A stretch of 64,000 nucleotides of DNA from Paenibacillus lycopersici. Lineage in GTDB: Bacteria; Bacillota; Bacilli; Paenibacillales; Paenibacillaceae. The position numbers and the translations under genes were made by a program. The stretch lies in NCBI RefSeq assembly GCF_010119935.1, contig NZ_CP048209.1, positions 1,359,501-1,423,500 of the forward strand, in the 5' to 3' direction. Positions 8,846 through 17,107 of the stretch are shown piece by piece. Each line of letters begins with the position of its first letter. Position 1 is the first letter of the stretch. The notes below the pieces were generated by a model. That model was not told where the DNA came from, did no database searches, and saw nothing but the letters and a program-made list of their open reading frames with translations.

Positions 8846-9907
8846 ATGACGAACACGATTCGTATCGGCGTTATCGGCGCAGGCTCGATATCGGAAATGC
8901 ACCTGCAGTCGTACAAGAAGAATCCGCATGCGGAGCTGGTCGCCGTCTGCGACTTGAATGAGGAGCGGGCGCAGGCCAAGGCCGGCAAGCATGGCATCCC
9001 GCATGCGTATACGGACTATGAAGCGCTGCTCGCCGATCCCGAGATCGATGCGGTCAGCATCTGCACCTGGAACGACAGCCATGCGGCCATCAGCATCGCC
9101 GCGCTTCAAGCGGGCAAGCATGTGCTGTGCGAGAAGCCGCTGTGCCGGACGGTCGAAGAGGCGCTTCAAGTGGAGCGGGCGGTACGGCACAGCGGGAAGA
9201 CGCTGCAGGTCGGCTTCGTCCGGCGCTATAGCGCCAATACGCGGATCGTCAAGGAAATGGCCGATCACGGCGAGTTCGGCGACATCTATTACGCCAAGGC
9301 GTCCTGCATCCGGAAGCTCGGCAACCCCGGCGGCTGGTTCTCCGATATCGAGCGCTCCGGCGGCGGCCCGCTGATCGATGTCGGAGTGCACGTCATCGAC
9401 CTGTGCTGGTATCTGATGGGCAGGCCCAAAGTGAAATCGATCAGCGGCAACGCGTACAAGAAGCTCGGCAACCGCGCCAACGTGCGGAACTTGGCCTACT
9501 ACAAGTCGTCCGACTATAACGCGGAGCGGAATACGGTGGAGGACATGGCCAATGCGCTTATCCGCTTCGAGAACGGCGCCTCGCTCTTCGTCGACGTCAG
9601 CTTCACGCTGCATGCCAAGGCAGACGAGCTGACGGTGAAGCTGTACGGGGAGAAGGGCGGCGTCGAGCTGGAGCCGGAGCTGACTTTCGTAACGGAGAAA
9701 TACGACACGATCCTGAACATGATTCCGCAGATCAACAATCGCTCGTTCGATTTCACGGCCGGGTTCCAGGATGAAATCGACTTCTTCGTCGACGTATGCA
9801 ACGGCGTCAAGCCGACCCTCAGTCCGGTCGAGGACGGCGTCGAAATGATGAAAATGCTGTGCGGTATTTATGAATCCGCCGCGACGGGGGAGGAAATCCG
9901 TTTCTAG
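8846..9907 (+). CDS. Gfo/Idh/MocA family NAD(P)-dependent oxidoreductase
   Basis: A 353-residue sugar or inositol dehydrogenase-like protein. The Rossmann motif IGVIGAGSISEMH lies at residues 6-18. The EKPLC catalytic loop occurs near residue 98, and the C-terminal alpha/beta domain contains GGPLIDVGVHVIDLCWYLMG with the conserved histidine. Family members oxidise sugars or polyols with NAD(P)+. ATG 8846 is chosen because the product starts at the first strand and CAGGGAG is nearby; the frame is open about 50 bases further upstream. It lies 9 bp before the next gene. Confidence 0.9.
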   Translation: MTNTIRIGVIGAGSISEMHLQSYKKNPHAELVAVCDLNEERAQAKAGKHGIPHAYTDYEALLADPEIDAVSICTWNDSHAAISIAALQAGKHVLCEKPLCRTVEEALQVERAVRHSGKTLQVGFVRRYSANTRIVKEMADHGEFGDIYYAKASCIRKLGNPGGWFSDIERSGGGPLIDVGVHVIDLCWYLMGRPKVKSISGNAYKKLGNRANVRNLAYYKSSDYNAERNTVEDMANALIRFENGASLFVDVSFTLHAKADELTVKLYGEKGGVELEPELTFVTEKYDTILNMIPQINNRSFDFTAGFQDEIDFFVDVCNGVKPTLSPVEDGVEMMKMLCGIYESAATGEEIRF

Positions 9908-9915
9908 CGGAGCGG

Positions 9916-10764
9916 ATGAACGGGATGAAAACAATCGGATTCATTGATTATTTCTTGGACGAGTGGCATGCCGAGCATTACCCGGCATGGATCGAGCAGG
10001 CTTCGAACGGCAGGATGCAGGTTGCCTATGCCTACGGCAAGACGGACAAGGCGAACGGGCTGACGAATGCGGAATGGTGCGCGAAGAAAGGCATCCGGCT
10101 GCTCGGCTCCATCGAGGAGGTCGTGGACAAGAGCGATTATCTGATCGTTCTCTCGCCCGATCATCCGGAGGTTCACGAGGAGCTGTGCGCGCTGCCGCTG
10201 CGTTCCGGCAAGCCGACGTACGTCGACAAGACGTTCGCGCCCGACCGGCGCACGGCGATCGCGCTGTTCGACCTTGCGCGGGAGCACGGGACGCCGATGT
10301 TCTCCACCTCCGCGCTGCGTTACGCGCCGGAATACGCGGCAGCACAGCGGGAGGGCATTGCGGTCATCGGCAGCGTCGGACCCGGCTTGTACGACAATTA
10401 TGCGATCCATCAGGTCGAGCCGATCGTCGCGCTGATGGGCGGCGAAGCGAGCCGCGTCATGTACATCGGCACGCCCGCCGCTCCCGCGCTGCTGATCGGA
10501 TTCGCGGACGGCAGGCAGGCGGAGATCCGCCATTACGGCTGGGACTGTCCGTTCGGCCTGACGGTCAAGTACGAGTCGGGCGCCACCGGCCTCCTGAAGG
10601 CGGAAGCGGATTACTTCCAGGCGTTCGTACAGCGGCTGGCCGCGTTCTTCGATACCGGCGTCTCTCCGGTCGATCCTGCCGAGACGATCGCGATCATGAC
10701 GATTCTCGAATACGGACGGCTGGCGGCGGATAAGCCTTATACGTGGATCGAGCTGCCGGTATAG
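9916..10764 (+). CDS. Gfo/Idh-like oxidoreductase lacking a canonical Rossmann glycine motif
   Basis: A 282-residue protein with the overall plan of Gfo/Idh/MocA proteins. It has an N-terminal nucleotide-fold-like region, a YLIVLSPDHPEVHEELC helix-strand, a KPTYVDKTFAPD loop matching the family EKP loop (here DK), and a C-terminal domain with YAIHQVEPIVALMGG. The usual GxGxxG near the N-terminus is replaced by GFIDYFLDEWHAEHYP, so classic NAD(P) binding is doubtful. It may be an inactive paralogue, an accessory subunit, or bind cofactor differently. It is the last gene of the cluster and is followed by a bidirectional terminator. Confidence 0.72.
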   Translation: MNGMKTIGFIDYFLDEWHAEHYPAWIEQASNGRMQVAYAYGKTDKANGLTNAEWCAKKGIRLLGSIEEVVDKSDYLIVLSPDHPEVHEELCALPLRSGKPTYVDKTFAPDRRTAIALFDLAREHGTPMFSTSALRYAPEYAAAQREGIAVIGSVGPGLYDNYAIHQVEPIVALMGGEASRVMYIGTPAAPALLIGFADGRQAEIRHYGWDCPFGLTVKYESGATGLLKAEADYFQAFVQRLAAFFDTGVSPVDPAETIAIMTILEYGRLAADKPYTWIELPV

Positions 10765-10840
10765 CGGGCATGCTTGCAGGCTGCGTGCGGACTAACGCCG
10801 GCAAGCATGTCTTCTGCCACTTAAGCATTCCTTTACGGCA

Positions 10841-10880
10841 AAAAGCCTGCCCTGAGAAAGCAAAAGGGCAGGCTTTTATT
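10841..10880. terminator. Bidirectional intrinsic terminator
   Basis: AAAAGCCTGCCCT (10841-10853) and AGGGCAGGCTTTT (10865-10877) form a 13-bp stem with A- and T-runs on both sides. It separates the plus-strand carbohydrate cluster from the convergent RidA gene. Confidence 0.9.
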
Positions 10881-10904
10881 CATTCATGGCTCCTGGTAAC
10901 GACG

Positions 10905-11288
10905 CTACTCCACGATCGCTTCCGCTTCGATTTCCACCAGCAGCCGCGGATCGATCAGCGCCCGGACCTCCACCATCGTCGCCGCTGGCCGGATCTCCTT
11001 GAAGAATTCGCCGTGCGCCCGGCCGATCTCTTCCCACCGGGAGATGTCCGTGACGAACATGCGCGTTCGCACGACATGCGACATCTCGGCGCCCAGCTCC
11101 CGCAACGCCCGCTCAATCGTTTGCAGCGCGAACTTCGCCTGCTCGTACGGATCGCCGACGCCGACGACCTCGCCGTCCTTCATCGCCGTCGTGCCCGCCA
11201 CCTCGATGCGATTGCCCGCGCGGATCGCGCGGCAATAGCCGACGAGCGGCTCCCAGGGCGAGCCCGTGAACACCCGTTCCCGATCCAT
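10905..11288 (-). CDS. RidA/YjgF family enamine-imine deaminase
   Basis: A 127-residue protein with the RidA fold. It has a Y-C-R-A-I-R-A-G start, AGTTAMKDGEVV, EQAKFALQTIERAL, VRTRMFVTDIS, and the C-terminal MVEVRALIDPRLLVEIEAEAI, in which Arg and Glu correspond to the family active-site positions. RidA proteins hydrolyse reactive enamines and imines formed by PLP enzymes. The ATG at 11288 is set by a GGGAG site and a promoter just upstream (11323-11350). Confidence 0.88.
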   Translation of the reverse strand: MDRERVFTGSPWEPLVGYCRAIRAGNRIEVAGTTAMKDGEVVGVGDPYEQAKFALQTIERALRELGAEMSHVVRTRMFVTDISRWEEIGRAHGEFFKEIRPAATMVEVRALIDPRLLVEIEAEAIVE

Positions 11289-11322
11289 CCCGATCACTCC
11301 CGTCTTGTTCTTTCCTAGACCT

Positions 11323-11350
11323 AGTATACCGGAACGAAACGGCCGTGCAA
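11323..11350 (-). promoter_or_regulatory. Promoter of the RidA gene
   Basis: On the minus strand TTGCAC (11345-11350) and TATACT (11323-11328) are separated by 16 bp, about 35 bp before the RidA start. Confidence 0.6.
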
Positions 11351-11380
11351 CCCGATCGGCGTTTCGGCTTTCGGCTGCCT

Positions 11381-11827
11381 TCAGGGCTGTTCGCCCGCCG
11401 CCGCATTCGCTTCCCCGCCGGCGTCCGAGCGGCTTGCGCCTTGCTGCCGGCCGCTGTCGGAAGTGGAAGAGCTTTGCGTTGCGCCTTGAGAGGCTCCAGG
11501 TGAAGAGCTTTGCGTTGCGCCTTGAGAGGCTCCAGGTGAAGAGCTTTGCGTTGCGCCTTGAGAGGCTCCGGGTGAAGCGCTTTGCGAAGCGCCTTGAGAG
11601 GCTCCAGATGAAGAGCTTTGCGAAGCGCTTTGAGAAGATCCTTGTGAAGATCCTTGCGGAGATTCCTGAACGGCGCCCTGAGTGGCCTCGGCATGTCTCC
11701 AAGGCGGATCGCCGGCACGGTGCAGCCGTTGATTGACGGTATAGACGAGCATTGGAATCGCCCATGACAGGACAGCGCAGATGATCGTTTTCACGGAAGG
11801 GAGGAAACTGATCGCTTTTTCCCACAC
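11381..11827 (-). CDS. Small membrane protein with repeat-encoded Ser/Gln tail, fourth gene of the ger operon
   Basis: A 148-residue protein read from a GTG at 11827 that follows GAGGAG inside the end of gerC. Residues 1-40 are MWEKAISFLPSVKTII and onward, with one clear membrane span (about 13-33). From about residue 55 the sequence is low-complexity and rich in Ser, Gln, Gly and Ala, built from 12-residue units such as SSPGASQGATQS encoded by 36-bp DNA repeats. It starts 6 bp past the gerC stop codon, so it belongs to the germination operon. Some ger operons encode a small membrane D subunit; this could be an analogue, though I see no sequence match to one. The repeat number may vary between strains. 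Confidence 0.65.
   Translation of the reverse strand: MWEKAISFLPSVKTIICAVLSWAIPMLVYTVNQRLHRAGDPPWRHAEATQGAVQESPQGSSQGSSQSASQSSSSGASQGASQSASPGASQGATQSSSPGASQGATQSSSPGASQGATQSSSTSDSGRQQGASRSDAGGEANAAAGEQP
11466..11645. repeat. Five tandem 36-bp repeats within the ger operon's fourth gene
   Basis: Units begin at 11466, 11502, 11538, 11574 and 11610. The first three are nearly identical and the last two diverge. Because 36 is a multiple of three, copy changes keep the reading frame and add or remove 12 residues. Confidence 0.9.
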
Positions 11828-11832
11828 GCGGA

Positions 11833-13044
11833 TTACTCCTCCTCGGCTCTGTTGATGTCTCCGATACGCCGCAGCTTCACGTTCGCCTTCACTTCGATAT
11901 CCGCCTTGGCGAACAGGCTGCGGCCTGTCTCCCACTCCGCGGAGAACCGCTTCCACTTGCGGTAATGATTCTGGTACATGAAGCTGCCGAGCCCCATCGC
12001 GTCTTTCTTGTACTTCTGCTGAAGCGTGCGGATCGTCTTTTGCGCGATTTTCTCGATTTCGGACTCGAAGAGCTTCTCCAGCGTGCCGGTTTGGGCTTTG
12101 TCGAGCAGATCCGTGTTGAGCGTCGATTTAATGAGCGTGCCGTCGCACGAAATCTTGACGGTGAATTTCAAGCGTTCCCCGTCGTCGCCGGCCAGCTTGA
12201 TTTTACGCGAGGCGTCCTCGACCGCGATTGCGATCGACGTGTTTTTGAAAGCCGTCTCGAGAATGCCGCCCTTCACCTGTCCCATCAAGAAATTGAGCCC
12301 TTGCGTGTTCTCCCCGTTCAACGTGCCGATCATCTTGTGCTCGCTGCCGTCGAACAAGGCGGCTCCCGTCAGCGTGATGCTCCCGCCGCTTAATCGGACG
12401 CGCTGGATCGTGAAGCTTTCCGGCTTCAGAAGATGCTCGTGAACGTCGCCGAGCCGCGACGACGGGAGGATATAGCTCGTCTCGTCGGTGTTGGAGATGG
12501 TCGATTCGATGTACGAGACCGGGTAGTTCTCGTTCAGCGACGTGACGCGCATCAAATCGCTGGCCTTGCCGTCCGTGACCAGGACATGCATGTCCCGTCG
12601 CATTTCCTTGCCGCGCAGGAAGAAATCGAGCACGTCGGAGAACATGGAGTCATTGCTCGCGATCGCCTTGGAGATGATGATGAGCTTCAGATGTTCGTAA
12701 TAGGGCGAGCGGCTCGTCCGGCTCGACAGCATGGCCGTCAGAGCGGCCATATTGCTTTCCTCGACGGCCAGATTGAAGTAGCTCCGTCTAGCGCCCGCCG
12801 ATCCCGACCCCGCCGAACCGGAGGAGGATTTGAGCCCCGAAGGCACGATGAATTGGAACGTTCCGCGGATTTTCGTCCCGGGGACATCTTCTTTCTCGCT
12901 GCTCCCGGTTTGCTCGGCGGTATCGAGCGCGACGCCGACGACGAAGCCACGCTTGTCGATCTCGACGCGGTCCCAGCATCCGGTCAGCGCGAGCAGGAGG
13001 GCTGCGCAGGCGAAGAAACGAATTACGGTCTGGAATCCTTTCAT
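11833..13044 (-). CDS. gerC: Spore germination receptor lipoprotein, Ger(x)C family
   Basis: A 403-residue lipoprotein: hydrophobic signal then LTGC with Cys23, followed at once by WDRVEIDKRGFVVGVALD, the family hallmark. The C-terminal part contains the GerAC domain ending near FMYQNHYRKWKRFSAEW. GerC subunits sit on the outer leaflet of the inner spore membrane in complex with GerA and GerB and are needed for nutrient sensing. The ATG at 13044 overlaps the end of gerB by 4 bp, so translation is coupled. A Gly/Ser-rich insertion (about residues 70-85, SSSGSAGSGSAG) is unusual. Confidence 0.93.
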   Translation of the reverse strand: MKGFQTVIRFFACAALLLALTGCWDRVEIDKRGFVVGVALDTAEQTGSSEKEDVPGTKIRGTFQFIVPSGLKSSSGSAGSGSAGARRSYFNLAVEESNMAALTAMLSSRTSRSPYYEHLKLIIISKAIASNDSMFSDVLDFFLRGKEMRRDMHVLVTDGKASDLMRVTSLNENYPVSYIESTISNTDETSYILPSSRLGDVHEHLLKPESFTIQRVRLSGGSITLTGAALFDGSEHKMIGTLNGENTQGLNFLMGQVKGGILETAFKNTSIAIAVEDASRKIKLAGDDGERLKFTVKISCDGTLIKSTLNTDLLDKAQTGTLEKLFESEIEKIAQKTIRTLQQKYKKDAMGLGSFMYQNHYRKWKRFSAEWETGRSLFAKADIEVKANVKLRRIGDINRAEEE

Positions 13045-14153
13045 GCGTTCGCTTTCCTTCCTCGCAGCAGGGCGTAGACGTATAGAAGAAGAGGGACCCC
13101 GATACCGAACGTCAGACCCGAGTAGCTGATGATGTCGCCGAGTTTGCTGATTTGATCCGTATCTTCCGGCAGCATGCAGATCAAGAAAATGACCGGATTA
13201 AGCATGATCACCCAGCGGATGCGGCTGATCTTGGGCAGCATGGAAGCGAGCGCGTGCACGGATACGTCCATCGCCATGCAGGTGGTATTGAAGATGGTCA
13301 TGATCCAGATGACGAAGAACAACGACTCGAATCGTTCGAAGAATTCGCCGGGAATTTCCGCTTCCTTCGCCAGCTCCACGGCCGGATACATGATTTCCTT
13401 GAGCGCGGGCCGCGTGAACACGCCGACGCAGATGATGTAGAGCGCCAAATAGAACAGCACCGGGATCGCGATGCCGATCGCGACCGCCTTGGGCGCCGAT
13501 GACGGCTTCTTGATCATCGTGGCGTAGAACAGGACGGCCTCGAAGCCGAGCAAGGAGAAGACGCAGTCCTTCGTGCCGGCGGCAAGTCCCCGCCAATCGC
13601 TCACCATGAACGGCTTCAGGTCATGGTAATTGAAGATGCCGACGCTGAAGATCAGCACGGCCAGCGCGATCACGATTACGAACGGCAGGAAGAGCAGATT
13701 GAGCCGGATAATGCCTTCCCTCGACCCGGCGGCCGCATACGCGGTCACGAGCAGGAAGGCAAGCGCAATGTACTCGATGGGCGTCCGATCGAACAAGTAT
13801 TGCTTGGATATCGTGGCGATCGACCTGACCTCGTAGGCGGCATACAACAGGAAGTAGATGACGATGATGCTGGTCACCAGCGCGGCCACGGGCTTGGTCA
13901 CCAGCTTGGCATTGAAAGCGTAGAAGCCCTTGTCGTGCAGCAGCTTGCAATAGTTGGCCAGTATCCACCCCGTGACCATCGCAAGCATACCGGCGACGAC
14001 GAGCGATATCCATCCGTCCGACGATTGCGTATCGGTGGCAAGGAGCCGCGGCAGCGTCAGCACGCCGACCCCGACCACGATCGAGGTAACGCTTGCGGTC
14101 AGCTCGATCATGCCGATCCGGTCGTTGCCGTAGTCAAACCATTTCATTGGCAT
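13041..14153 (-). CDS. gerB: Spore germination receptor permease, GerAB family
   Basis: A protein of about 370 residues of the amino acid permease-like GerB family with ten or so hydrophobic segments, starting with IGMIELTASVTSIVVGVGVLTLPR. GerB subunits bind the nutrient germinant within the membrane. The gene overlaps gerA by about 20 bp and gerC by 4 bp. The ATG at 14153 is taken as the start; a GTG one codon upstream is possible. No good ribosome binding site is present, consistent with translational coupling from gerA. Confidence 0.92.
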   Translation of the reverse strand: MPMKWFDYGNDRIGMIELTASVTSIVVGVGVLTLPRLLATDTQSSDGWISLVVAGMLAMVTGWILANYCKLLHDKGFYAFNAKLVTKPVAALVTSIIVIYFLLYAAYEVRSIATISKQYLFDRTPIEYIALAFLLVTAYAAAGSREGIIRLNLLFLPFVIVIALAVLIFSVGIFNYHDLKPFMVSDWRGLAAGTKDCVFSLLGFEAVLFYATMIKKPSSAPKAVAIGIAIPVLFYLALYIICVGVFTRPALKEIMYPAVELAKEAEIPGEFFERFESLFFVIWIMTIFNTTCMAMDVSVHALASMLPKISRIRWVIMLNPVIFLICMLPEDTDQISKLGDIISYSGLTFGIGVPLLLYVYALLRGRKANA

Positions 14154-15705
14154 CACCGTCGTGTTTGACGTCCTCGCGGGTTATGTCCAGGGGATCGACG
14201 ATTACCGGACGTTCATTAAGCATCGTCGCCGGCGAGCGGACGATCAGGTCGATCCAATCCCCCTTGTAGAACGGAGCGAACGGAGCGGTATACGGAACGC
14301 CGAAGCTGTTCAAGTTGACCATATGGATGTTGATGACGATGTAGGCCAGAATGATGCCGTACAAGCCGAAGAACGCAGCCGAGAGCATGATCGCGAAACG
14401 CAGGAGCCGAAGCGCGATCGCGAAGGAGTAGGACGGGAACAAGAACGAGGCGATGGCCGTGACGGCGACGACGATGACCATGACCGGACTGACGAACCCC
14501 GCGGCTACCGCCGCTTCGCCGATGACGAGACCGCCGACGATGCCGATCGTCTGGCCGATCGGCTTGGGCAGCCGGATGCCCGCCTCGCGCAGCAGCTCCA
14601 GCGTACCCTCCATCATGAACGCTTCCACGACGGCCGGGAACGGGACCCCTTCGCGCGCGCCGGCGATCGAGAAAGCGAGCGACGACGGAATCATGCCGTG
14701 ATGGTATTCGAGCAAGGCGATGTAGAGGGCCGGCAGGAACGTCGCGATGAACGCGGACATCATGCGAAGCAATCGGGTGGCCGAGGCGATCAGCCAGTGC
14801 TGGTAGAAATCCTCCGGCGATTGAATATTGGACGAGAACGTGACCGGGAATATGAGCGCGAACGGGTCGCCGTCGACCAGGATCGACATACGCCCCTGCA
14901 GCAGGCCGCCGGTTACTTTGTCCGGCCGTTCGCTGTTGATGAAGAGCGGGAACGGGGACAGGAAGCTGTCCGAGATGAATTGCTCGACCGTTCCCGAGCC
15001 CGAGATGTCGTCGACGTCGATAGATTTAAGGCGCCGGATCGCTTCCGCCTTCAGCTTCGGATTGACGATGCCGTCCATGTACATGAGCACCACGTCCCGC
15101 TTGGAACGCCGCCCGATCTTAATCGAATCGAACCGCAAGCGGCTGTCCCGCAGAATGCGCCGGACGAGCGCGGTGTTGGTGCGGAGATTCTCGGTGAAGC
15201 CTTCCCTCGGGCCGCGAATAATCGATTCGGTCTGCGGCTCGTCGACCGAGCGGCTCTTCCAGCCTTTGCAGTCGAGCACGATGACGCCGGCAGTGCCGTC
15301 GACGAACAAGGCCGCGCTGCCCGACATAATGCCGAGCACGACATCGTCCATGGACACTGCCGCTTCGACGTCCGTCACGGAGAGCACCTCTTGCTCCAGC
15401 ATCGCCGCCAATTCGTCCGGTTCGGGCGTTTCGGCGTCTTCGAAGCGCAGCATCATCGGCTTCAAGATCTGATCGTTGACCATCGTCTTGTCGACAAGGC
15501 CATCCACGCAGATCAGGATGCACGGATGCTTGTTCGCGCCGACGGCGAACGAGCGGACCGACAGGTCGGACGGATTGCCGAGCAGCGTCCGGATGGCATC
15601 GGCGTTATCCGCCGCCCGGTTCGATAACGGAGGCATCGGTTCGCTGTTTATGAAAGCCGGCGGCGATTGCTGTTTGCGGGGAAGCATTGCCGAGCGGAAG
15701 CTCAC
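14134..15705 (-). CDS. gerA: Spore germination receptor subunit, GerA family
   Basis: A 523-residue GerAA-type protein. A hydrophilic N-terminal domain (to about residue 280) contains SFAVGANKHPCILICVDGLVD and VIRGPREGFTENLRTNTALVRRIL-like sequence. It is followed by a membrane domain with several helices and a short cytoplasmic tail with FYKGDWIDLIVRSP. GerA subunits oligomerise and are reported to form an ion channel opened by germinants. The GTG at 15705 has AAGGAGGGA (15712-15720) at the right distance and is preferred over start codons further upstream. It is the first gene of gerA-gerB-gerC-orf4, behind a sigma-G-type promoter. Confidence 0.93.
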   Translation of the reverse strand: MSFRSAMLPRKQQSPPAFINSEPMPPLSNRAADNADAIRTLLGNPSDLSVRSFAVGANKHPCILICVDGLVDKTMVNDQILKPMMLRFEDAETPEPDELAAMLEQEVLSVTDVEAAVSMDDVVLGIMSGSAALFVDGTAGVIVLDCKGWKSRSVDEPQTESIIRGPREGFTENLRTNTALVRRILRDSRLRFDSIKIGRRSKRDVVLMYMDGIVNPKLKAEAIRRLKSIDVDDISGSGTVEQFISDSFLSPFPLFINSERPDKVTGGLLQGRMSILVDGDPFALIFPVTFSSNIQSPEDFYQHWLIASATRLLRMMSAFIATFLPALYIALLEYHHGMIPSSLAFSIAGAREGVPFPAVVEAFMMEGTLELLREAGIRLPKPIGQTIGIVGGLVIGEAAVAAGFVSPVMVIVVAVTAIASFLFPSYSFAIALRLLRFAIMLSAAFFGLYGIILAYIVINIHMVNLNSFGVPYTAPFAPFYKGDWIDLIVRSPATMLNERPVIVDPLDITREDVKHDGDANEMV

Positions 15706-15732
15706 GTTGATTCCCTCCTTGGATTTTTTTTC

Positions 15733-15761
15733 TAGTATGACCAATCGATAGGCATTTATGC
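15733..15761 (-). promoter_or_regulatory. Sigma-G-type promoter of the ger operon
   Basis: On the minus strand GCATA (15757-15761) and CATACTA (15733-15739) are separated by 17 bp. This fits the forespore sigma-G consensus (gHATR, 16-18 bp, CATnHTA) exactly. The predicted start lies just before the gerA ribosome binding site. Known ger receptor operons are under sigma-G control. Confidence 0.75.
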
Positions 15762-15787
15762 TGGGCAGCGGCTGTACAGCGAGACCG

Positions 15788-15816
15788 TTGCTCTGCGTGC
15801 TAACGGATGATATATT
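15788..15816 (+). promoter_or_regulatory. Promoter for the HTH protein and deformylase genes
   Basis: TTGCTC (15788-15793), 17-bp spacer, TATATT (15811-15816), about 50 bp before the HTH gene and divergent to the ger promoter. Confidence 0.5.
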
Positions 15817-15868
15817 AGTTATTGCTTAATATTATAAGGCTGCACCTAATTTCGAAGGGGGACTGCGC

Positions 15869-16111
15869 ATGCTGGCCTGGATGCTGCGTCAAGTGATGGC
15901 GGATCGGGGGATTTGGACCGGCGCCGGGCTTGCCCGGCTGCTGAGGGAGAAGGCCGGCTACGAGCTGTCCGCGCCGTCGATCAGCGCCTTGCTGAACGCG
16001 CCGCCGAAACAGATCAAGGCCGAGACGATGGACGCGCTCTGCACGGCGCTTGCCTGCGCGCCGGGCGACTTGTGGGTGCATACGCCGAAGCATGCGAACG
16101 GCGGACAATAG
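15869..16111 (+). CDS. Small HTH (XRE/Cro-C1 type) regulator
   Basis: An 80-residue protein consisting almost entirely of one helix-turn-helix domain: GAGLARLLREKAGYELSAPSISALLNAPPKQIKAETMDALCTALACAPGDLW, typical of Cro/C1 minimal regulators with the conserved L-A-L-x-x-x-P-x-D-L end. It precedes the deformylase gene by 16 bp and is probably co-transcribed with it. The target is unknown. Confidence 0.8.
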   Translation: MLAWMLRQVMADRGIWTGAGLARLLREKAGYELSAPSISALLNAPPKQIKAETMDALCTALACAPGDLWVHTPKHANGGQ

Positions 16112-16127
16112 GGAGAGGAATGTGAAC

Positions 16128-16640
16128 ATGGCGGAGAAAATCATCCTTCCGTTCGGCGATCCGCTTCTGCGCAAGATCGCCAAGCCGGTCGAGGAGATCG
16201 GCCCGAGAACCGTCAAGCTGTTGAACGATATGGCCGATACGCTGTACGCGGCGGAAGGACGGGCGGGGCTGGCGGCTCCCCAGATCGGGATTCTGCGCCG
16301 GGTCGTCGTCATGGATTGCGGCGAGGGGCTGATCGAGCTGATCAATCCGGAGATCATCGAAGCGTCCGGCGAGCAGACCGTAGCGGAAGCTTGCTTGTCG
16401 TACCCCGGCTACCGGGGGACGGTGAAACGGGCCCAGGCCGTCAAGGTGCGCACGCTCACCCGCGGCGGAGAGACGGCGGTGCTGGAAGCGGAGGGGTTCA
16501 TGGCCGTCTGCATGCAGCATGAGATCGATCACTTGAACGGGGCTCTGTTCATCGACCACGTGCGGGATCCGTATCTGGTGCATGAGGAAACCGGCCATCG
16601 GGTGCGCGTCATCGACGCGCAGCGGCTGAGCCGAAGCTGA
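16128..16640 (+). CDS. def: Peptide deformylase
   Basis: A 170-residue metalloenzyme that removes the formyl group from nascent proteins. All three family motifs are present: GLAAPQIG (residues 47-54), EACLS (87-91, with Cys89 as metal ligand) and HEIDH (131-135, two His ligands and the catalytic Glu). Motif 2 has Ala where EGCLS is usual, a conservative variation. The ATG at 16128 is chosen because GGGAGAGGA ends 8 bases upstream; the GTG at 16122 is too close. The gene follows the small HTH gene. Confidence 0.93.
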   Translation: MAEKIILPFGDPLLRKIAKPVEEIGPRTVKLLNDMADTLYAAEGRAGLAAPQIGILRRVVVMDCGEGLIELINPEIIEASGEQTVAEACLSYPGYRGTVKRAQAVKVRTLTRGGETAVLEAEGFMAVCMQHEIDHLNGALFIDHVRDPYLVHEETGHRVRVIDAQRLSRS

Positions 16641-16652
16641 GCGGATACAAGC

Positions 16653-16682
16653 GAAGCCCCCTCCGGAATCGGAGGGGGCTTC
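16653..16682 (+). terminator. GC-rich hairpin after the deformylase gene
   Basis: GAAGCCCCCTCCG and CGGAGGGGGCTTC flank a 4-base loop. There is no long T run, but the position and stem strength fit a terminator. A near copy of this hairpin recurs at about 17111-17142. Confidence 0.65.
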
Positions 16683-16683
16683 A

Positions 16684-16950
16684 GGCTGTCTAGAAAGTTC
16701 GACACCGCCTATGTAGCATGCATGGAAAGGAAAGGGTCCTGGATCCCCCTCTAAGATTCGCGGATTCGCGGACAGAGGATCCGTTATTTGAGCGAAATCG
16801 GGCTTTTGGGGCAGCGAACGGACAGAGGATCCGTTAAAGTCCCCGAATGACATCGAAAACAGGCTAGTTAGCCGATTTAACGGATCTCCTGTCCGCCAGC
16901 ACATGAAAACACGTGATAAAGTAGCGTATAACGGATCTCCTGTCCGCATC
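16684..16950. repeat. Interspersed four-core repeat, locus A
   Basis: Two forward cores (GCGGACAGAGGATCCGTTAT type, near 16768-16789 and 16818-16837) are followed by two inverted cores (TAACGGATCTCCTGTCCGC type, near 16878-16897 and 16929-16947). The middle contains CATCGAAAACAG. The element starts with GGCTGTCTAGAAAGTTCGACA directly after a hairpin. Related loci are at 27500-27690 and 35891-36136. Confidence 0.8.
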
Positions 16951-17107
16951 CTTGCATCGGCGAACGCACCGTGAACCAGCCGGCCGGTTGGTTCGAAACG
17001 GTACCAGCAGTCCATGCCGGCCGGCGAAACGGCAACAGGATCCGTTCGTGTTCCAGGGCGCAGGCTGTCGCGAGTCTGCTCGAAGCCGCTTATATCGTTC
17101 TCAACAA

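Noticed and set aside
11466..11645. CRISPR-like 36-bp repeats
   Set aside because: Repeats are adjacent without spacers and lie inside a coding frame of the ger operon.
14161..15627. Long plus-strand open frame opposite gerA
   Set aside because: It is an Arg/Asp-rich shadow of a clear GerA coding sequence and has no start signals.
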